A program made the translations under genes and the position numbers. Shown in pieces: positions 1 to 13,385 of a DNA stretch of 64,000 bases (position 1 is its first letter; each line of letters starts with the position of its first letter). Under the pieces are notes generated by a model. It was given only the letters and a program-made list of their open reading frames with translations, was not told the DNA's origin and searched no databases. The DNA is from Stramonita haemastoma (lineage: Eukaryota; Mollusca; Gastropoda; Neogastropoda; Muricidae): assembly GCA_030674155.1 (NCBI GenBank), contig CM060324.1, forward strand, positions 47,187,131-47,251,130, read 5' to 3'.

Positions 1-35
1 TGACGAGTGGGTCCCCAGGGCTGAATGGGCTAAGG

Positions 36-395
36 GGGAACGGGATAAGCCTAGTGGTCAGAACATTGCACTCGAAATTTGACGACCCAAGTTCAATTCC
101 TGTTTGAGGGGATTTTTCCCCTGGAGTTAACATCAGTGCTGACTCCATTCTCCCCAAAAGTCCTTCGGATGAGAGTGTAAACCAAGGCCCCATGTGCGAA
201 CAACGCAGAACATCTCGCGCACATTAAATCCTGTTTTGCTTTTTGTAAGAGTAGGCCATTATGTGCCAGTGGGAACAGATACAATATTTACAAAACTGCA
301 TACACATGGGGACTGATGAAAAAAAAAGCGCATGGATAAAAAAAAAGCACATGAGTACTTATTTTTTTATCCTCAATATCATTTTTTTTTTTTTT
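36..395 (+). mobile_element. tRNA-derived SINE, family 2
   Basis: The head GATAAGCCTAGTGGTCAGAAC is an A-box match and AAGTTCAATTCC a B-box match, as expected of a tRNA-derived pol III promoter. The body has TCCTTCGGATGAGA...AAACC, TTAAATCCTGTT..GCTTTTTGTAAGAGTAGGCC and a tail ending near TTATCCTCAATATC. Confidence 0.85.
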
Positions 396-917
396 AAAAA
401 GGACCCAGTGGAGAATTGTTGCCTAGAAAAACAGCCCTATCACAGGCTTTTGGTTTATCACTATCCTTCCTTCCCATCTGGAGGGTCAATAAAACAGGTG
501 TTCAAAAGTAAAACAGCAGTCGCAAAGTTTTGGGCATAAGCTAAAGATAATCAAGGTGGGAGGACTGGGGTGCGAGGGAGGGTACGAGGGAGGGGGGGGG
601 AGGGGGGGCAGATATTTGAATACTCAGTCAAAATTGCATATTTATTAGTAAGCTTAACCTTTATTTTTGCTGGGTTAGGAAATGAGAAATAAGTGAAATC
701 TATTTGCTTTAAGTGTTCTTACTAAAAACATGGTATTTTATATATATATATATTTTTTTATTTTCTTTTTTAATTCTGGTGGATAAACCCCATGTAAAAA
801 ATACACACATTCTGAACGATAAACGAATACAAGAGTTTATACAACACTCCCTTTTGTTCAATTATATTTTCAAAGACACGCACTCTCTGTGAGAGAATGC
901 ATGATCAGAGCACTCAC

Positions 918-1001
918 CTCCACTCTGATGGTACTGCCATTGTAGTCACTGCCGTTCAGAGCATCCGCTGCTGCCCTGGCCTCCTCTGGTTTTTCAAAAT
1001 G
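918..1001 (-). CDS. RRM-protein exon (second half of RNA-recognition motif)
   Basis: Encodes HFEKPEEARAAADALNGSDY then NGSTIRVE, the alpha-2/beta-4 half of an RRM. Acceptor TTTGTCAG|CAT, donor GTGGAG|GTGAGT. Phase 0-0. It joins exon 1821-1946 to complete RNP1 (NYGFAHF). The gene continues past the left edge of the window. Confidence 0.9.
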
Positions 1002-1078
1002 CTGACAAACACAGGAAACAATACAACACTGAGAACACAGTGGCGAAAATGCTAGGGAGCGACTGTATTAACAAAAGG

Positions 1079-1276
1079 TAATGGTAACTTAGGTAAAGGT
1101 GTCCCATAACCTATGTGGTCATAGGGAAGCAAGGCATCAGAGACCTCAGCTTCTCTGGGGCCAGCATATTGAGGGCAGCACCCATCTCCTCTCCCTCGCT
1201 GCTTTACCTTCCCTGACCCTAAAGAGGGCAGGTACCCATTTACAGTTGGGTGGACTGGGGGATTGTACTGGAGCCA
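1079..1276 (-). mobile_element. SINE family 1, 3' body only
   Basis: AGGTAAAGGTGTCCCATAAC to GGGTGGACTGGGGGATTGTA. It sits in the intron between the two RRM exons and stops at the CA/TA microsatellite. Confidence 0.82.
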
Positions 1277-1299
1277 CACACACACACTCACACACACAC

Positions 1300-1372
<73 letters not shown>

Positions 1373-1566
1373 CACATATATATTATACACACACACACAC
1401 ACACACACACATACACCCAGTGGGTGGTGTGTGGGTGTGGATGTGGATGTGTAGGCATGCATATCTATGTAACACCTTGGGCATGTGTATATATTATAAT
1501 ATATGCATAACTGTGCTCACATTGGCATGTGCACATGTAAGTTATGTGTGCATGCATTTGTGTTAC

Positions 1567-1654
<88 letters not shown>

Positions 1655-1660
1655 TGCATA
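1270..1660. repeat. CA/TA microsatellites
   Basis: (CA)n, (TA)n about 70 bp, (CA)n, then a longer (CA)n at 1568-1650, all in the RRM-gene intron. Confidence 0.98.
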
Positions 1661-1820
1661 CCAGGACCATGTGCACATGTAAGTTATGTGCCTTTATGTG
1701 TATATTACATGTGTGTACATGTATACACACACACTTTTTCTCACACCTCACTCAAGAACATCAAACAATTCATTCCACTCACCAGCGAAGAAAGTAGAAT
1801 ATATGTAAAAGACTACTCAC

Positions 1821-1946
1821 AGCAAAGCCATAGTTGGTGATGATATCAAACTCGACAATGTTGCCGAACTTTTCAAACTTTTCCAGCAGTTCCTCTTTCC
1901 TGCAGTAGTCTGGCAGATTGCCGATGAACAGCTTGGTGGGCACCTT
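1821..1946 (-). CDS. RRM-protein exon (first half of RNA-recognition motif), RBM4/lark-like
   Basis: Encodes KVPTKLFIGNLPDYCRKEEL, then LEKFEKFGNIVEFDIITNYG and FA, in 42 codons. RNP2 is LFIGNL; RNP1 is split over the intron as NYGFA|HF. The domain is compact, about 70 residues, with the short loop typical of RBM4/lark-type RRMs that bind RNA in splicing or translation control. Acceptor TTGTTGCAG|, donor GCT|GTGAGT, phase 0-0. The intron to the next exon holds a SINE and CA/TA repeats. Membership in RBM4/lark is my best guess; RBM14-like or another single-RRM protein is possible. Confidence 0.9.
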
Positions 1947-2026
1947 CTGCAACAACACAGGTGAACAAAAACCACATTAATCAATCAATCAATCCATCCA
2001 TCCGATCAATCAATCAATCTTCATCG

Positions 2027-2105
2027 AAAGCTCAGACAGCAACTATTGTTGTCTGTCATATAAGCAAAAATGTGTTTCTCTGCCATTAAGTGCCTGACAC
2101 ATCAC
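2027..2105 (-). repeat. Repeat C, 3' end fragment
   Basis: On the minus strand TATATGACAGACAACAATAG then TTGCTGTCTGAGC matches the end of repeat C. Confidence 0.5.
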
Positions 2106-2159
2106 CATTGGTGAACCTCAGAGCACTGAGGAACAAAAAAAAAAACCAACAACTAAATA

Positions 2160-2395
2160 CACATAATGGACTATTGGTCTGGTGGCAAGGCACCAAGCTA
2201 GACTGTGAAAGTATTGGAATTCAGTCCATCTGATGTTAAGAATTTTCCCATCCACTGGACCATATAAGTTGTGACTTGGCATCAAACATTTAGTGCATGA
2301 CTATAAGTATAACTGATGGTAACAGCCAAGTTGTCCCTGACAAAAATCTGTAGGAAAAAAAAGCACTCTTGAAGGGAAAAAAATCTTTGAGGAAA
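2160..2395 (+). mobile_element. Decayed SINE family 3
   Basis: GTCTGGTGGCAAGGCACCAA head, and later GCCAAGTTGTCCCTGACAAA with AATCTGTAGGAAAAAAAAGC parallel the 45128 copy. Confidence 0.5.
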
Positions 2396-2579
2396 CTGGT
2401 AAACAATGGAAAATATGGGCTGGAAGTGGAATGGTACCATGTTAATATGTATTATGCTCTCAATGGGTACATGTCCTTACACACTTTGTGCAGGTCTTTT
2501 CTGTTTATTCTTTCCACGCAAAAACATTTAAAAAAAATAAAAAACACACTTCTTTTTTTCTAGTGTGGAATAAAGCATT

Positions 2580-2860
2580 GTATTGTTATACTGTTATGTT
2601 GTGTTGTATTATGTTGATTGTTATGTTTGTATTATGTTGTGTTACAATGTATTGTACTGTGTTGTATCATAAAATTTATCAGCTTGTCTTGTACAATCTG
2701 TACTGTACTGTACTGTGCTGTACTGTACTATGCTGTGCTGTACTGTCAGTACTGCAGTGTACTGTATTGTAATGCACTGTACTGTTTGTACTGTACGTAC
2801 TGTCTTGTACTGTACTGTAAAACTCACATACTGTCTTGTACTGAACTGTAAAAGTCACAA
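2580..2860. repeat. Degenerate TACTG pentamer array
   Basis: ATGTTGTGTTGTATT passes gradually into TACTGTACTGTACTG. Confidence 0.9.
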
Positions 2861-3429
2861 ATTTTTATTATTTACAAAACTGAAATTATGCTCTACCCTT
2901 CCCATATGAAACATGTCACCACAATATCGCATTACAATATTCAAGTTATAACTGGTAGTATAGTGTATCCTTCTGTTTGTTTCCTCTTGCTTTGGTTTCT
3001 TTTGTTTTTATTTGTGTTATTTTCCTTGCCAATGACACTGTTTTAGCAGAAGATAGCAATGCTCCATCCCTTAGTTGCCAGAGATTTCATTCTCTGAACA
3101 CAAAATGCAGGTTAGATACAGGACCTTTTGTTTATCATCTCCTGCAGAGACCTAGCACCCACATCACTAGTAATGCCTCCTACATTTGAGCCACATACCT
3201 TTTGCTTCCTACATTATTTTCTAGGTCACAAATATTATCAGAGTGATCATTGTACGCTTTTTTGTTGTTCATAGGTTATATCAAGCTAATATTTTACAAA
3301 ATGCTTAGGGGGGTGGGGGTGGAGGTTGTTCAGTTGGGTTTTTAAAAAAATCTAATTCTTACCTTTTTTACAATATTCATATGTTTACCTAATTTTTACA
3401 ATATTGTTCATTCTCATAACCTATCATTA

Positions 3430-3795
3430 TAATTGGAGAGAGGAGGAGAGAGAGAGAGAGAGAGGAGAGAGAGAGGAGAGAGAGAGAGAAAAGAAGAGAC
3501 AGAGAGAGAGAGAGAGAGACAGAGACAGAAGACAGAAAGAGAAGAGAGAGAGAGAGAGAAGAGAAGAGAGAGGAAAAGAGAAAGACTGAGAGAGAGAGAG
3601 AGGAAGAGAGGAGAGAGAGAGAGGAGAGAGAGAGAGAGGAGAGAAGACAGAGAGACGAAGACAGACAGACAGACAGGACAGACAGAGACAGAGACAGACA
3701 GACTGACAGAAACAGACATACAGACAGAGACAGAGAGGCAGAGAGAGAGAGCGAGCGAGTGGGGGGGGGGGGGGGGGGGAGGGAGGGAGAGAGCA
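3430..3795. repeat. GA/CAGA microsatellite and poly-G
   Basis: (GA)n with CAGA interspersed, ending in a G tract at 3760-3780. Confidence 0.97.
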
Positions 3796-3799
3796 AGAT

Positions 3800-5060
3800 T
3801 CTGACATACACATACTTGCTCATGGTGACATACATCGATGTCAATTGTCATATGTAAGGCTGATTGAAATCACACAGACAACCCTTAGAAACATTGATTA
3901 ATTAATTAACTCTCCATCAACTGGCCCTGAGGACACATAGCATTGATAAGTCTTTGAATGGGTGGCAAGACTGGAACAACTAGTGTGCGTACAGAAGGAC
4001 AACTATGTCACAGACAGAGGATCAGGCAACAAAAACAAAGAAGAGAAGAATGAATGAAGAATGAATGAATGAAATGAAAACTCAAATAAAAAAAATTATA
4101 AATAAAACAAAGAACAAATAGTTTTCTGGAGAATTATCTCACACAATACAACACATGCAACAATGATTACATCTATCTGTAGACAAAACAATGTTCAGTT
4201 TCACATTATCTTATGATTGATCAAAAACAGATCTTACAATAACAAAAGTGGTTTGCTAACAGCTTGAAACAAATTACTAATCTAGTACAGCTTAATGCTT
4301 AAGAATATTTTTGAAATTCTTCTCTTTTTTTTAACACAGATATGGATCCTTCTACTGATCTACCTTTTCCATTTACTTTGATAACCACTGTAAATGTAAG
4401 TTGTGTTAAATTGCTGAGTTTTCTATATATATACATACACATGTAGACAAACAACAGCCAAACCCCCCCCCCCCCCCCCCCCCCCACTATTTCTGAAAAA
4501 ATCATAGACCAATGAACAACAGACACACAAAAACCAGCACAACAGTAGGCCTACAAGTATTGGTCCACAATTATGTTGTTCCATAGGATTATTCAAACTG
4601 CAATTGAGACTGAAGTCAAGTCAAAAACACTTTAATCATCCCATGAAGGGCAATTACAATATAAAAGAATATTTACATAGATTTTTTCCCGCTTTTTTCT
4701 CTCCTTTTGCTTGAGAATTTATATGAGTGGTAATTTGGGGGGCAACATTTAGATTACCATTCCTCACCTGAGCTAAGAACTCAAGCTGAGTACACAATAA
4801 GATCTCTCTTGCATCCTTTACAATCAACACACATAAAGAACAATGGTAGTGGTGGTGGTGGTGATGTTTTCTTCTTTTTTTTTTTCATCTTACAAGCTGC
4901 TTTTCACTCATTCTCCTTTCTCTAATGCAGAAATGATCTGCGTGCCACAGGATTTTACATAGTTTCTGTGCACATAACACACAGTGCACAAATCCAGCAT
5001 AACTTAGTCAATGGTCCAGGGCCCAGTGCTCATATCAACCCCTTTTTTTGACCAAGTCCA
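3800..5060. other. Unassigned AT-rich stretch
   Basis: Only a C tract at 4466-4485 and a short (GGT)n at 4850 were seen. Probably intron of the RRM gene. Confidence 0.5.
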
Positions 5061-5064
5061 AGCG

Positions 5065-5168
5065 CAGTCAATTTCTGCTATAAGTATAATTAGCACCAGC
5101 TGGGGTGGAATGGATAGCAGCTGAAAGCAGGTAAAAGTGGGATAAACTGGCAGCTGTGAACAGGTAGA
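5065..5168 (+). repeat. Repeat E
   Basis: TTAGCACCAGCTGGGGTGGA and CAGCTGAAAGCAGGTAAAAG parallel 19312-19415 (TTAGCACCAGCTGGGCTACT, AGCAGCTGAAAGTGGGGGGA). Confidence 0.5.
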
Positions 5169-5224
5169 GGAGCTGCTAAGTGACAGAATACTGTACTCAT
5201 GATCTTGAATTTTCTTGGGATGCA

Positions 5225-5450
5225 TGTTCACATCACCACAGGGGTTCCAGATTCCAGCTGCCACTGAGCCATGTCTGTGAGGGGATGTTTCATTCAGAGT
5301 TATTACTGGTTCTGCCTCCATTCTCCTGCAGTTCCTTCAGATGAGGCTATAAGCTGAGATCACATACAGTGTGGATGCATGGACAGCAGCATCTTGCAGC
5401 TGTGTTAAAAACTCACCCCTCTTTCACCTAGAGAAATAAGCCAGCTATTG
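5225..5450 (+). mobile_element. Very diverged SINE family 2-like copy
   Basis: GAGGGGATGTTTCATTCAGA, CTCCATTCTCCTGCAGTTCC and TTCAGATGAGGCTATAAGCT follow the family order with many changes. Confidence 0.45.
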
Positions 5451-6300
5451 CCAGAGGTATGGATAACACAGATGTAGCCTACAATCTGTGACCTGGTGAG
5501 GAATGAACTCCACCAGATTCAGCTTACCCATGAGAAACTGCTGGTAATATGAAGTTTCAATGTGCTGCCCTGATGACTGATTAATTAACAGGAAAAGAAG
5601 AGAGAATGTCACTACATGAGGCAGATTTCTGTAACATGACTAGGGGAGTTATGTTGTGGTTGTTTTTTTTTTTCTCATACAGCACTGTGGATTGTGAAAC
5701 CTGCCAGGCTTCTCCAAGGGATGAAATTCATAAGCCATGACTTTTTTCCTGGGTTTTTCTATCTGAATTTTTTTTTCTTTTGTTTTGATGGTAGTGGTGT
5801 GGGGAGAAAGGGGAGTTGGGGGGGGGGGGGGGGGGGGGGGCAGGTGGTGTGTGTGGAAGGCATGCTTCTTTGTCCTGTGTTGTTGTTTTTTCTCCCAACA
5901 GACTCATGAAATTATTTGAGTCATAATTTGTTGATATATTATATATCAAGCACAAAAAAAACACAGAAAAAAAAGAAAATTCCAAGTTTCAAAAATCAGC
6001 AAGCAAGACTAGCTCATATTGATTTTCCAATGTTTACTTGAACAAAAAAAACCCCACATTTCTGTGTTTGTCACCCTGTAGTGTAGCTGAACTTCTTTCA
6101 ATCCCTTTTCAACTTTTTTCCCCAGCTCAGCTCTAGTCATCATAAAATTGAGCTGCTTCTTAAATGAGACTAAGCATTGGAGGGTGTTCACTGTTCAGAC
6201 TCTGCAGCTGACCAAGCCTGAATGAGGCAAGGCTGGTAAGTTTGCTCATCATAGCATACAGTGCTTGTTCCTGGCTGTGGTCCTTTCCCTACCCAATCCC
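5450..6300. other. Unassigned stretch with G tract
   Basis: G tract at 5818-5840; no exon or repeat recognised. Confidence 0.5.
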
Positions 6301-6309
6301 ATGGTGAAA

Positions 6310-6317
6310 ATCTCTCT

Positions 6318-6380
<63 letters not shown>

Positions 6381-6452
6381 ACAACACACACACACACACA
6401 CACACACCACACACACACACCACACACAACACAATCACAAAAAATCAATAAT

Positions 6453-6510
<58 letters not shown>

Positions 6511-6640
6511 ACAAAAAAATCAATAATAAAAAACAACGAAAACATCTACATAGACACAGTCACACACACTCAGAGTCAAACACACTCAAGAGTCACACAC
6601 ACACACACACACACATACACACAACACACAAAATCTGTTA
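6310..6640. repeat. CT then CA microsatellites
   Basis: (CT)n 6310-6380 followed by several (CA)n blocks. Confidence 0.97.
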
Positions 6641-6763
6641 TCAAAAACAAAGACAAACCCTTCAACAACCCCAACTGTTAAGTACCTTTACATTTACTTA
6701 GTAAAAAGTACAGGTACAAGGTAAAATAGTACTTATTAATGTAACTATTCTTACAGTAATTGT

Positions 6764-7332
<569 letters not shown>

Positions 7333-7683
7333 CACTGTGTGTGTGCATGCTTTATAATTTGCTTACACTTGTTTTGGTTCAAACCAGTCTTTGTAATGTA
7401 TGATGTAAATTGTTCCATACTGCTTTTGTTTAGTCAGCTATACTAGTGTGTTGTTTTATTTCGTCTTAAGAGTTAGTAATATATATTCATATCCTATGTG
7501 TATGCCTCCACAGCATCAAATGGAATCTTTAACCTGTACATCACCCCCTATGTATCAGGCTTATATGTTAATGTGTATGGTTATAAAAGATATATTTAAA
7601 TATCTTTTACTTCACTGCTTAGAAGTTGTAAATACTCTGTATGCTGAATAAGATTTTGCAGTGAGTTTGTTTTTGTTTTATGG

Positions 7684-7720
<37 letters not shown>

Positions 7721-7867
7721 GCAACCGTGTGCTGTGATGATAAAAGCATGCCCCCCTCCCCCCAAAAAAACATATAAAGGCTGATGCAAAATTAATCTAC
7801 TACGCCACAAATTAACAGGCTTATCTGAGAACAAACTCCTTTGATGTGATAGCTTAACCACTTTAAT

Positions 7868-8687
7868 TCAACCCCGTCTGGGAACAGTGAGAGTGAGCTG
7901 ACAGGTTGGTGCGACGACCGAGATTGCGCTAGACCCTAGGCTACACATTTCGTTCGCATTAACTTTATTTGGGATTATTTGTGCTTTTAGATACGTTCGC
8001 GGATTGGACGATCTTTTGGCCTGCCGCCATTTTCCTCTCCTATCCACGCCTAGAAATTTTGTATGCAGTCGTAGCATTTATTCATAATGCAACTTCGGGG
8101 GTTCATAATTAGCCGTAAAGTAGGAGACAAAATTGGTGGTGGGGATCGTTTGAACCACAACCAGGCAATCCTCTAGCCTAGCCTTAGACCCGGCGATCGA
8201 ATTGGTCCGACCTGCGAACGGCCACGGCTACATGTAGGCTGTCAGTTGCGATTGTTTTGTAAGCGCTAGGGACTCAACCGAGTATTTTTGTTATGCTTTG
8301 TTCAAATTACACTAATATTAATTATAATGCGTAACTCTTATCCTCTAGGGCTACTGATGTATGTGCGTTTTCAGTGCCCTGCAAAACTGAACAAAAGGAA
8401 GAACAAGACGTAGAACTGTCGTGTTGTGCCCGTTTGCCACGATCAGCGTGATCGAACACCGAACACGACGCGTCCTTCCTCGTCGACACGTACTTTCAGT
8501 TTGACAAAGCTGCTAATGGATTCTAAGCAATCCAGATATTAAGAACTCACGCCAGACATTTTCCACGCTTCAGTAAAATGAAGTTTTAGCACCAGTACGC
8601 AACCGCTGTGCAGATCCGCCGCCGTTCCGATCGTCTCGTGAGGAAGTTAGGCGTACACTCTTATTACCGAAATTGTAAACGCGGAAC

Positions 8688-8690
<3 letters not shown>
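7868..8690. promoter_or_regulatory. CpG-rich promoter-like block
   Basis: Unlike its AT-rich surroundings this block has many CpG pairs. It contains GCCGCCATTTTCC (YY1-type), a CCAAT-type GGATTGG at about 8001-8007, and a perfect dyad CGATCA-GCG-TGATCG at 8440-8454. It lies upstream of the RRM exons, between them and NOP2. It fits a promoter for the RRM gene, but no TSS is visible. Confidence 0.45.
7995..8030 (-). CDS. Candidate first coding exon of the RRM gene
   Basis: On the minus strand an ATG in AAAATGGCGGC (a YY1-like start context) opens MAAGQKIVQSAN and meets a GT (AAC|GTATCT) in phase 0, the phase required by exon 1821-1946. The donor is weak and no acceptor-linked evidence exists, so this is tentative. 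Confidence 0.3.
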
Positions 8691-8731
<41 letters not shown>

Positions 8732-8799
8732 GTCTTCAGTTGCACGTGTGTGTTATATTTTTATATTTTGGTTTCGTTTTTGTTGTTTTTTAATCTGGG

Positions 8800-9440
8800 A
8801 CATTGTGTTGTTTTTTTTTATTGGTAGTACTTTTTCACCATAATGACGATATTGGTTAAGTTCCTTTCTCTTTTAAAGAGTGTATTCCATCATGGTCAAT
8901 TAAAAAAAAAAAAGAAAAAACACACACACACACACACACCACACACACCAGGTTATTATTGTTGTTTTTAGTATTATTGTGTAATATGTTGAACAGAATG
9001 GAGAACAACTTTATAAATGAAACTGCTGGTTGCATTGCTGAACTCCCGGCATGTTGGAAACATTTTTTTTTTAAATTACAAGATATCGATTCTCCTTGGT
9101 GTGATGATGTAACCCATTTATTATCCTTTGATCAAATGCCGTAACTCATATGAAAATAGAAATGTTGTGTCTCTTATCCACAGGTTTAGGCTCAATGCTT
9201 TTAGAACTAAATTAAAAAATAAAATAAAAACCAACATGTATCTGTGGCGAAAATATTACTATTGATCATATTCTTTTTGAATGCAGAAATTTGAAACAAA
9301 TTTTACATATTTTCACAGTCCATTGCTTAGAGCAAACTCTAAAACACATTCCTGTAGTGAAACAAATTATATTGTCATTATGTCATAGTCCTATTATCAG
9401 ATTATTATGGTGAAATAAGTTTTTACTAGTTTTATGAATT
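8800..9440 (+). mobile_element. LINE 3' remnant
   Basis: Broken frames read FRLNAFRTKLKNK and CICGENITIDHILFEC (about 9234-9288). The latter is the Cys-His C-terminal pattern (CxCG...TxxHxLxxC) of non-LTR retrotransposon ORF2 proteins. Stops and frame changes show a dead copy; borders are approximate. Confidence 0.6.
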
Positions 9441-9584
9441 GCAAAGTTAGTGTTTGAGCTGTCATTTCCCTCTTTTCAACATTCTTGTTTATGGTTTAAT
9501 TTTTTTGTTTCCTATAGCTGTTTAATGCAGATGATTAGCTATGTGCATACCACTTCACCCACCCACCCCCTCCCTCCCACTAAA

Positions 9585-9607
9585 ACACACACACACACAC
9601 ACACACA

Positions 9608-9692
<85 letters not shown>
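9585..9692. repeat. CA / CGCA compound microsatellite
   Basis: (CA)n (CGCA)n (CA)n; the same structure recurs at 27825, 56430 and 61575. Confidence 0.97.
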
Positions 9693-9699
9693 TCCTGTC

Positions 9700-10015
9700 T
9701 GACATCATAATTAGTGGAAGGACGTTAAACTGAAGAACTAACTCCCACAGTGGACAAGCTATCAAAGGTGCTTCTATTATTCATTCACTCATTCGTTACA
9801 TTTGAAAGGACAAAAAGATCATCTGCTAAAGCTGTAGATCGCCGGAGATGTTCTTGTTTTGTTTTGTATTTTCCTTTCCTTTTTTTTTTTTTTTTTTCAA
9901 TGTAGGCCTAGCTGGCTATGGTGTGCATAACCTAATTATTAGTTCTTGAATTTGCACATGATGCAGTTGCCACTCGAACCAAGAATGATAGGAATGGTCA
10001 GAGTCATTAAAAAAA
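9700..10015. other. Unassigned stretch
   Basis: Nothing recognised apart from a T run at 9880-9898. Confidence 0.5.
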
Positions 10016-10214
10016 AGGTAAAGGTGTTCCCATAACCTATGTGGTCGTAGGGGAGCGAGGCATCAGAGACCTCAGCTTCTCCAGGGGGCCAGCATATTGA
10101 GGGCGGCGACCATCTCCTCTCCCTCGCTGCTTTACCTTCCCTGACCCTAAAGAGGGCAGGTACCCACTGACAGCTAAGTGAACTGGGTGACTGTACCAAA
10201 GCCAAAGCGTGCAA
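10016..10214 (-). mobile_element. SINE family 1, 3' body only
   Basis: GGTAAAGGTGTTCCCATAAC through CAGCTAAGTGAACTGGGTGA. Confidence 0.8.
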
Positions 10215-10461
10215 CAAGTCATCCATATTATTATATTTGTATTATTTGTCTGTATGGCTTCAGCTTATGCTACTGTCTTGGGTTTGTTTTATCTTGTGAG
10301 ATTCTGTTTGGAAGAAAATCCTCATTCATTTTAGTTTTTTTTTCAACAAAGGTTGATATTTGTCTTTGAATGTTTAAGAAGTTATTAAAAAAAAAAAAAT
10401 TGTGATGGCAGGATGAAAAAAAGCTGTGTAAACTTAATCTTTTACCCTCAATAAAGATCAT

Positions 10462-10512
10462 TTTGACTTAACTTGACCCATCCACTTGGTAACCACGCTG
10501 GATGCTACAGTC
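10462..10512 (-). mobile_element. SINE family 1, 5S-like fragment
   Basis: On the minus strand, GCATCCAGCGTGGTTACCAA then GTGGATGGGTCAAGTTAAG matches the 5S-like segment only. Confidence 0.45.
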
Positions 10513-11160
10513 AGTAGGCTCTTCAAAATCCAAAATATCATCTCATAACCTTCCTTTCCTGTGTTACGTCCGTAAAGTTACAATAGGGTAAAACAGGGTC
10601 ACCACTGGCTAGCTTACTCAATCACCCAGCAAAAGAACAACAACAACTACAAAAGTTGTTATCACTGAACTTTAGGCTTAGTTTCAAGTGTTCGCGTGAT
10701 GGACACCAATCCATTCCAATGTTCTTGTTTAACCTCTAACTCCGCCAACCACAGAGGCTGTGACCCTGTAAATGATAGATACAATGGAATTTCAACTGAA
10801 ACTGAAAGATCGAACTTCGTGATGTTCAGCTCCCAATTCTTTTATATTTTTATTGCTGTCTGAGTTTTTTGTTTGTTGGGGGGGGGGGGGGGGGGGGGGG
10901 GAGGGAATTTTGTTTTGGTTGTTTTTTGTTGTTGTTGTTTTCTTTTAGTGTTTGTTTTTTTTTATTTTTATTTTTTTATTGTTTTCTTGTTGGTTGGTTT
11001 TGTTTGTTTGGGGTTTTTTTTTTGGGGGGAGGGGGGCACTTTTAATCCGATCACTAGGCCTAATTGTTGCTGAGGAACCAAAGCGATCCAACTGAAGCTG
11101 GAAAAGAATGGAAATAATAAATGAACCCATGATTTCTATAAAGCTGAATATTAAAGGGTC
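10512..11160. other. Unassigned stretch with G/T-rich block
   Basis: G tract at 10878-10900 followed by a T/G-rich block to 11030; no coding signal. Confidence 0.5.
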
Positions 11161-11247
11161 ACCCTAACAACCAGCCTACCTAACTGTGTGTGTGTGTATG
11201 TGTGTGTGTGTGTGTGTAGTGCGTGTGTGTACGTGGGCTTGTGATAT

Positions 11248-11590
11248 TATTTATTCTTCCATTTCGAGGATAATGGAATAAGCACTGTGTTTTTTTTCAT
11301 CCAGTCCCTGTGTGTATGCAGTTTTGTAAATATTGTCATCTGTTCTGATGATGTGAGCCACCACCAAGATGCCCATTTGCGGGTTGTTTTTTTCTCCTGG
11401 AGTTCATAACATCCTTACCAACTCCACTCCCCTGAAAATTCTTTGGACGAGACTTTAAACTGAGGTTCCATGTAAGTAAGAATGCACACAGGACATCTTG
11501 CATGCATGTCAAAACCTATTCTGCCTTTTGGAAGAGTAGGCCATTGCATGATGGTAGGAAGAGATGACAAATTTATTTAAAAAGCCCATG
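11248..11590. mobile_element. Two opposed SINE family 2 fragments
   Basis: 11248-11345 is a minus-strand tail fragment (TTCGAGGATAATGGAATAAG). 11385-11590 is a plus-strand body fragment (TCCTGGAGTTCATAACATCC...). They face each other with about 40 bp between them. Confidence 0.7.
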
Positions 11591-11692
11591 CACACTTCAG
11601 TCACGTTAAGACATCATCCCTGAAGTTGGAATGTGGCTAACTCAAAGGCAGAAAATTCTCATGTTTGCACTTTAACCATTATCTTGTTGCAT

Positions 11693-11793
11693 GAGACATG
11701 AAAATCAATCATGTGGTCCACCACAGTGCTACACAACCTGTTAGAGACATGAAAATCAATCATGTGGTCCACCACAGTGCTACACAACCTGTT
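11693..11793 (+). repeat. 51-bp tandem duplication
   Basis: AGACATGAAAATCAATCATG then TGGTCCACCACAGTGCTACA and CAACCTGTTA occurs twice with identity. Confidence 0.92.
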
Positions 11794-12227
11794 AACACCC
11801 CAGTCATGAGTGTCTTGTCCAGTTGTACCATCCCATAACAAGAATGAGAATGTCTTGCACATTTCTAATAAATGGTAACACACTAAACACACACATACAC
11901 AAACTCACACATACACAAACACACACACACATACACAAACATAGAAAAACAGAAAGACAGACAGAAAGACATACATACAGACAGACAGACAGACACACAC
12001 ACACACACACACACAACCACAACACAAACTCTGTTTCTGCAAAATATGCATTTTATTTTCCTCCATCAAAGGAAAACGCCACAAAGAAATCCAGACATTT
12101 TTTTTTTAACAAAAATTGCAGCATTTCTTCAAATATAATCTTAAATGCACATATTCAAAGACCTCAGCCAGATGCTTAAACATGTCAAAAAAGTCCCTCG
12201 TCAATAAACACGCATATCATCATTTCC

Positions 12228-12355
12228 AAATCCCTTAAGTGAAAATGCAGCTACCTAAATGAGATAAAAAAAAAAAAAACGGTCGCATGTGCAAAAACCT
12301 CACCACTGATAATCCTCAGAGCTATGGTTGAGGAATGAAAAAAAAAAATTATCTG
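12228..12355 (+). repeat. SINE-tail-like repeat F
   Basis: GCTACCTAAATGAGAT, GGTCGCATGTGCAAAAACCT and CTCAGAGCTATGGTTGAGGA also occur, diverged, at 27090-27200. Confidence 0.6.
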
Positions 12356-12752
12356 CAAGATTTTTTTGGTCCGATGCAGCACTCAAACATACAATTTACT
12401 TCAAAAACATTCACGCTCGCAATTGCAAACACTCACATTTCAGCTATTTGAACACATGCTGTTGATTTATATAAAAAAAATTCTGCATGAGCAGTGCACA
12501 ACCACACTTACATCTGCGTTTGTCTTGTTTCCGATAAGACATGCCATCTGTCAGACCCATCTTCAACAGATGCTACAATGTTAGGGATAAAGTATTGGCT
12601 TCTAGGCCTAGCAGTTTTGCATTACCAGAAGTCTCACACACATGCACGCACGCACGCATGCACTCACTCGCGCACACACACGCACGCACACACACACACA
12701 GACACACTGTCACACACACACACACACACTGTCACACACATACACACTATCA

Positions 12753-12819
<67 letters not shown>

Positions 12820-12978
12820 GGGCATCAGATCACAAAAAGTACACCCCATTTTTCCTTCAACATGAACTGCATCATGCGTCAGATCAGAGGCAGCACCCAA
12901 CACCAACAGCTTCAGTTCAAGTGTGCTGTGCATTCTCCACAGCACAGACACCACTGCACAGAAGCACTTCTGTCTTGC

Positions 12979-13385
12979 TTCCCATAGAAAATGAATGGCC
13001 GACCGTCTATGGCTTGGGCATATGTATCATGCTCCACTTAGAAAATTAATGGCTGACTTTCTATACCTTGGGCATATCTACCATGCTCCTCTTAGAAAAT
13101 AAATGGCTGACTTTGAACAATCTATGCCTTGGGGATATCAACTATGCTCCACTTAGAAAATTAATGGCTGACTTTGAAACTTCTATGCCATGGGCATATT
13201 TGCCATGTTTCCCTTAGAAAATTAAAGGCTGACTTTGAACATTCTATGCCTTGGGCATATCTATCATGCTCCACTTAGAAAATTAATGGCTGACTAAAAA
13301 AATTCTATGCCTTGGACATACCTACCATGCTTCACTTAGAAAATTAAAGGCTGACTTTGAACATGCTATGCCTTGGGACATAGTG
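12979..13385 (+). repeat. 60-bp minisatellite, seven copies
   Basis: Unit CTTAGAAAATTAATGGCTGA plus CTTTGAACATTCTATGCCTT and GGGCATATCTACCATGCTCC. Lies downstream of the NOP2 stop, possibly in its 3' UTR. Confidence 0.9.
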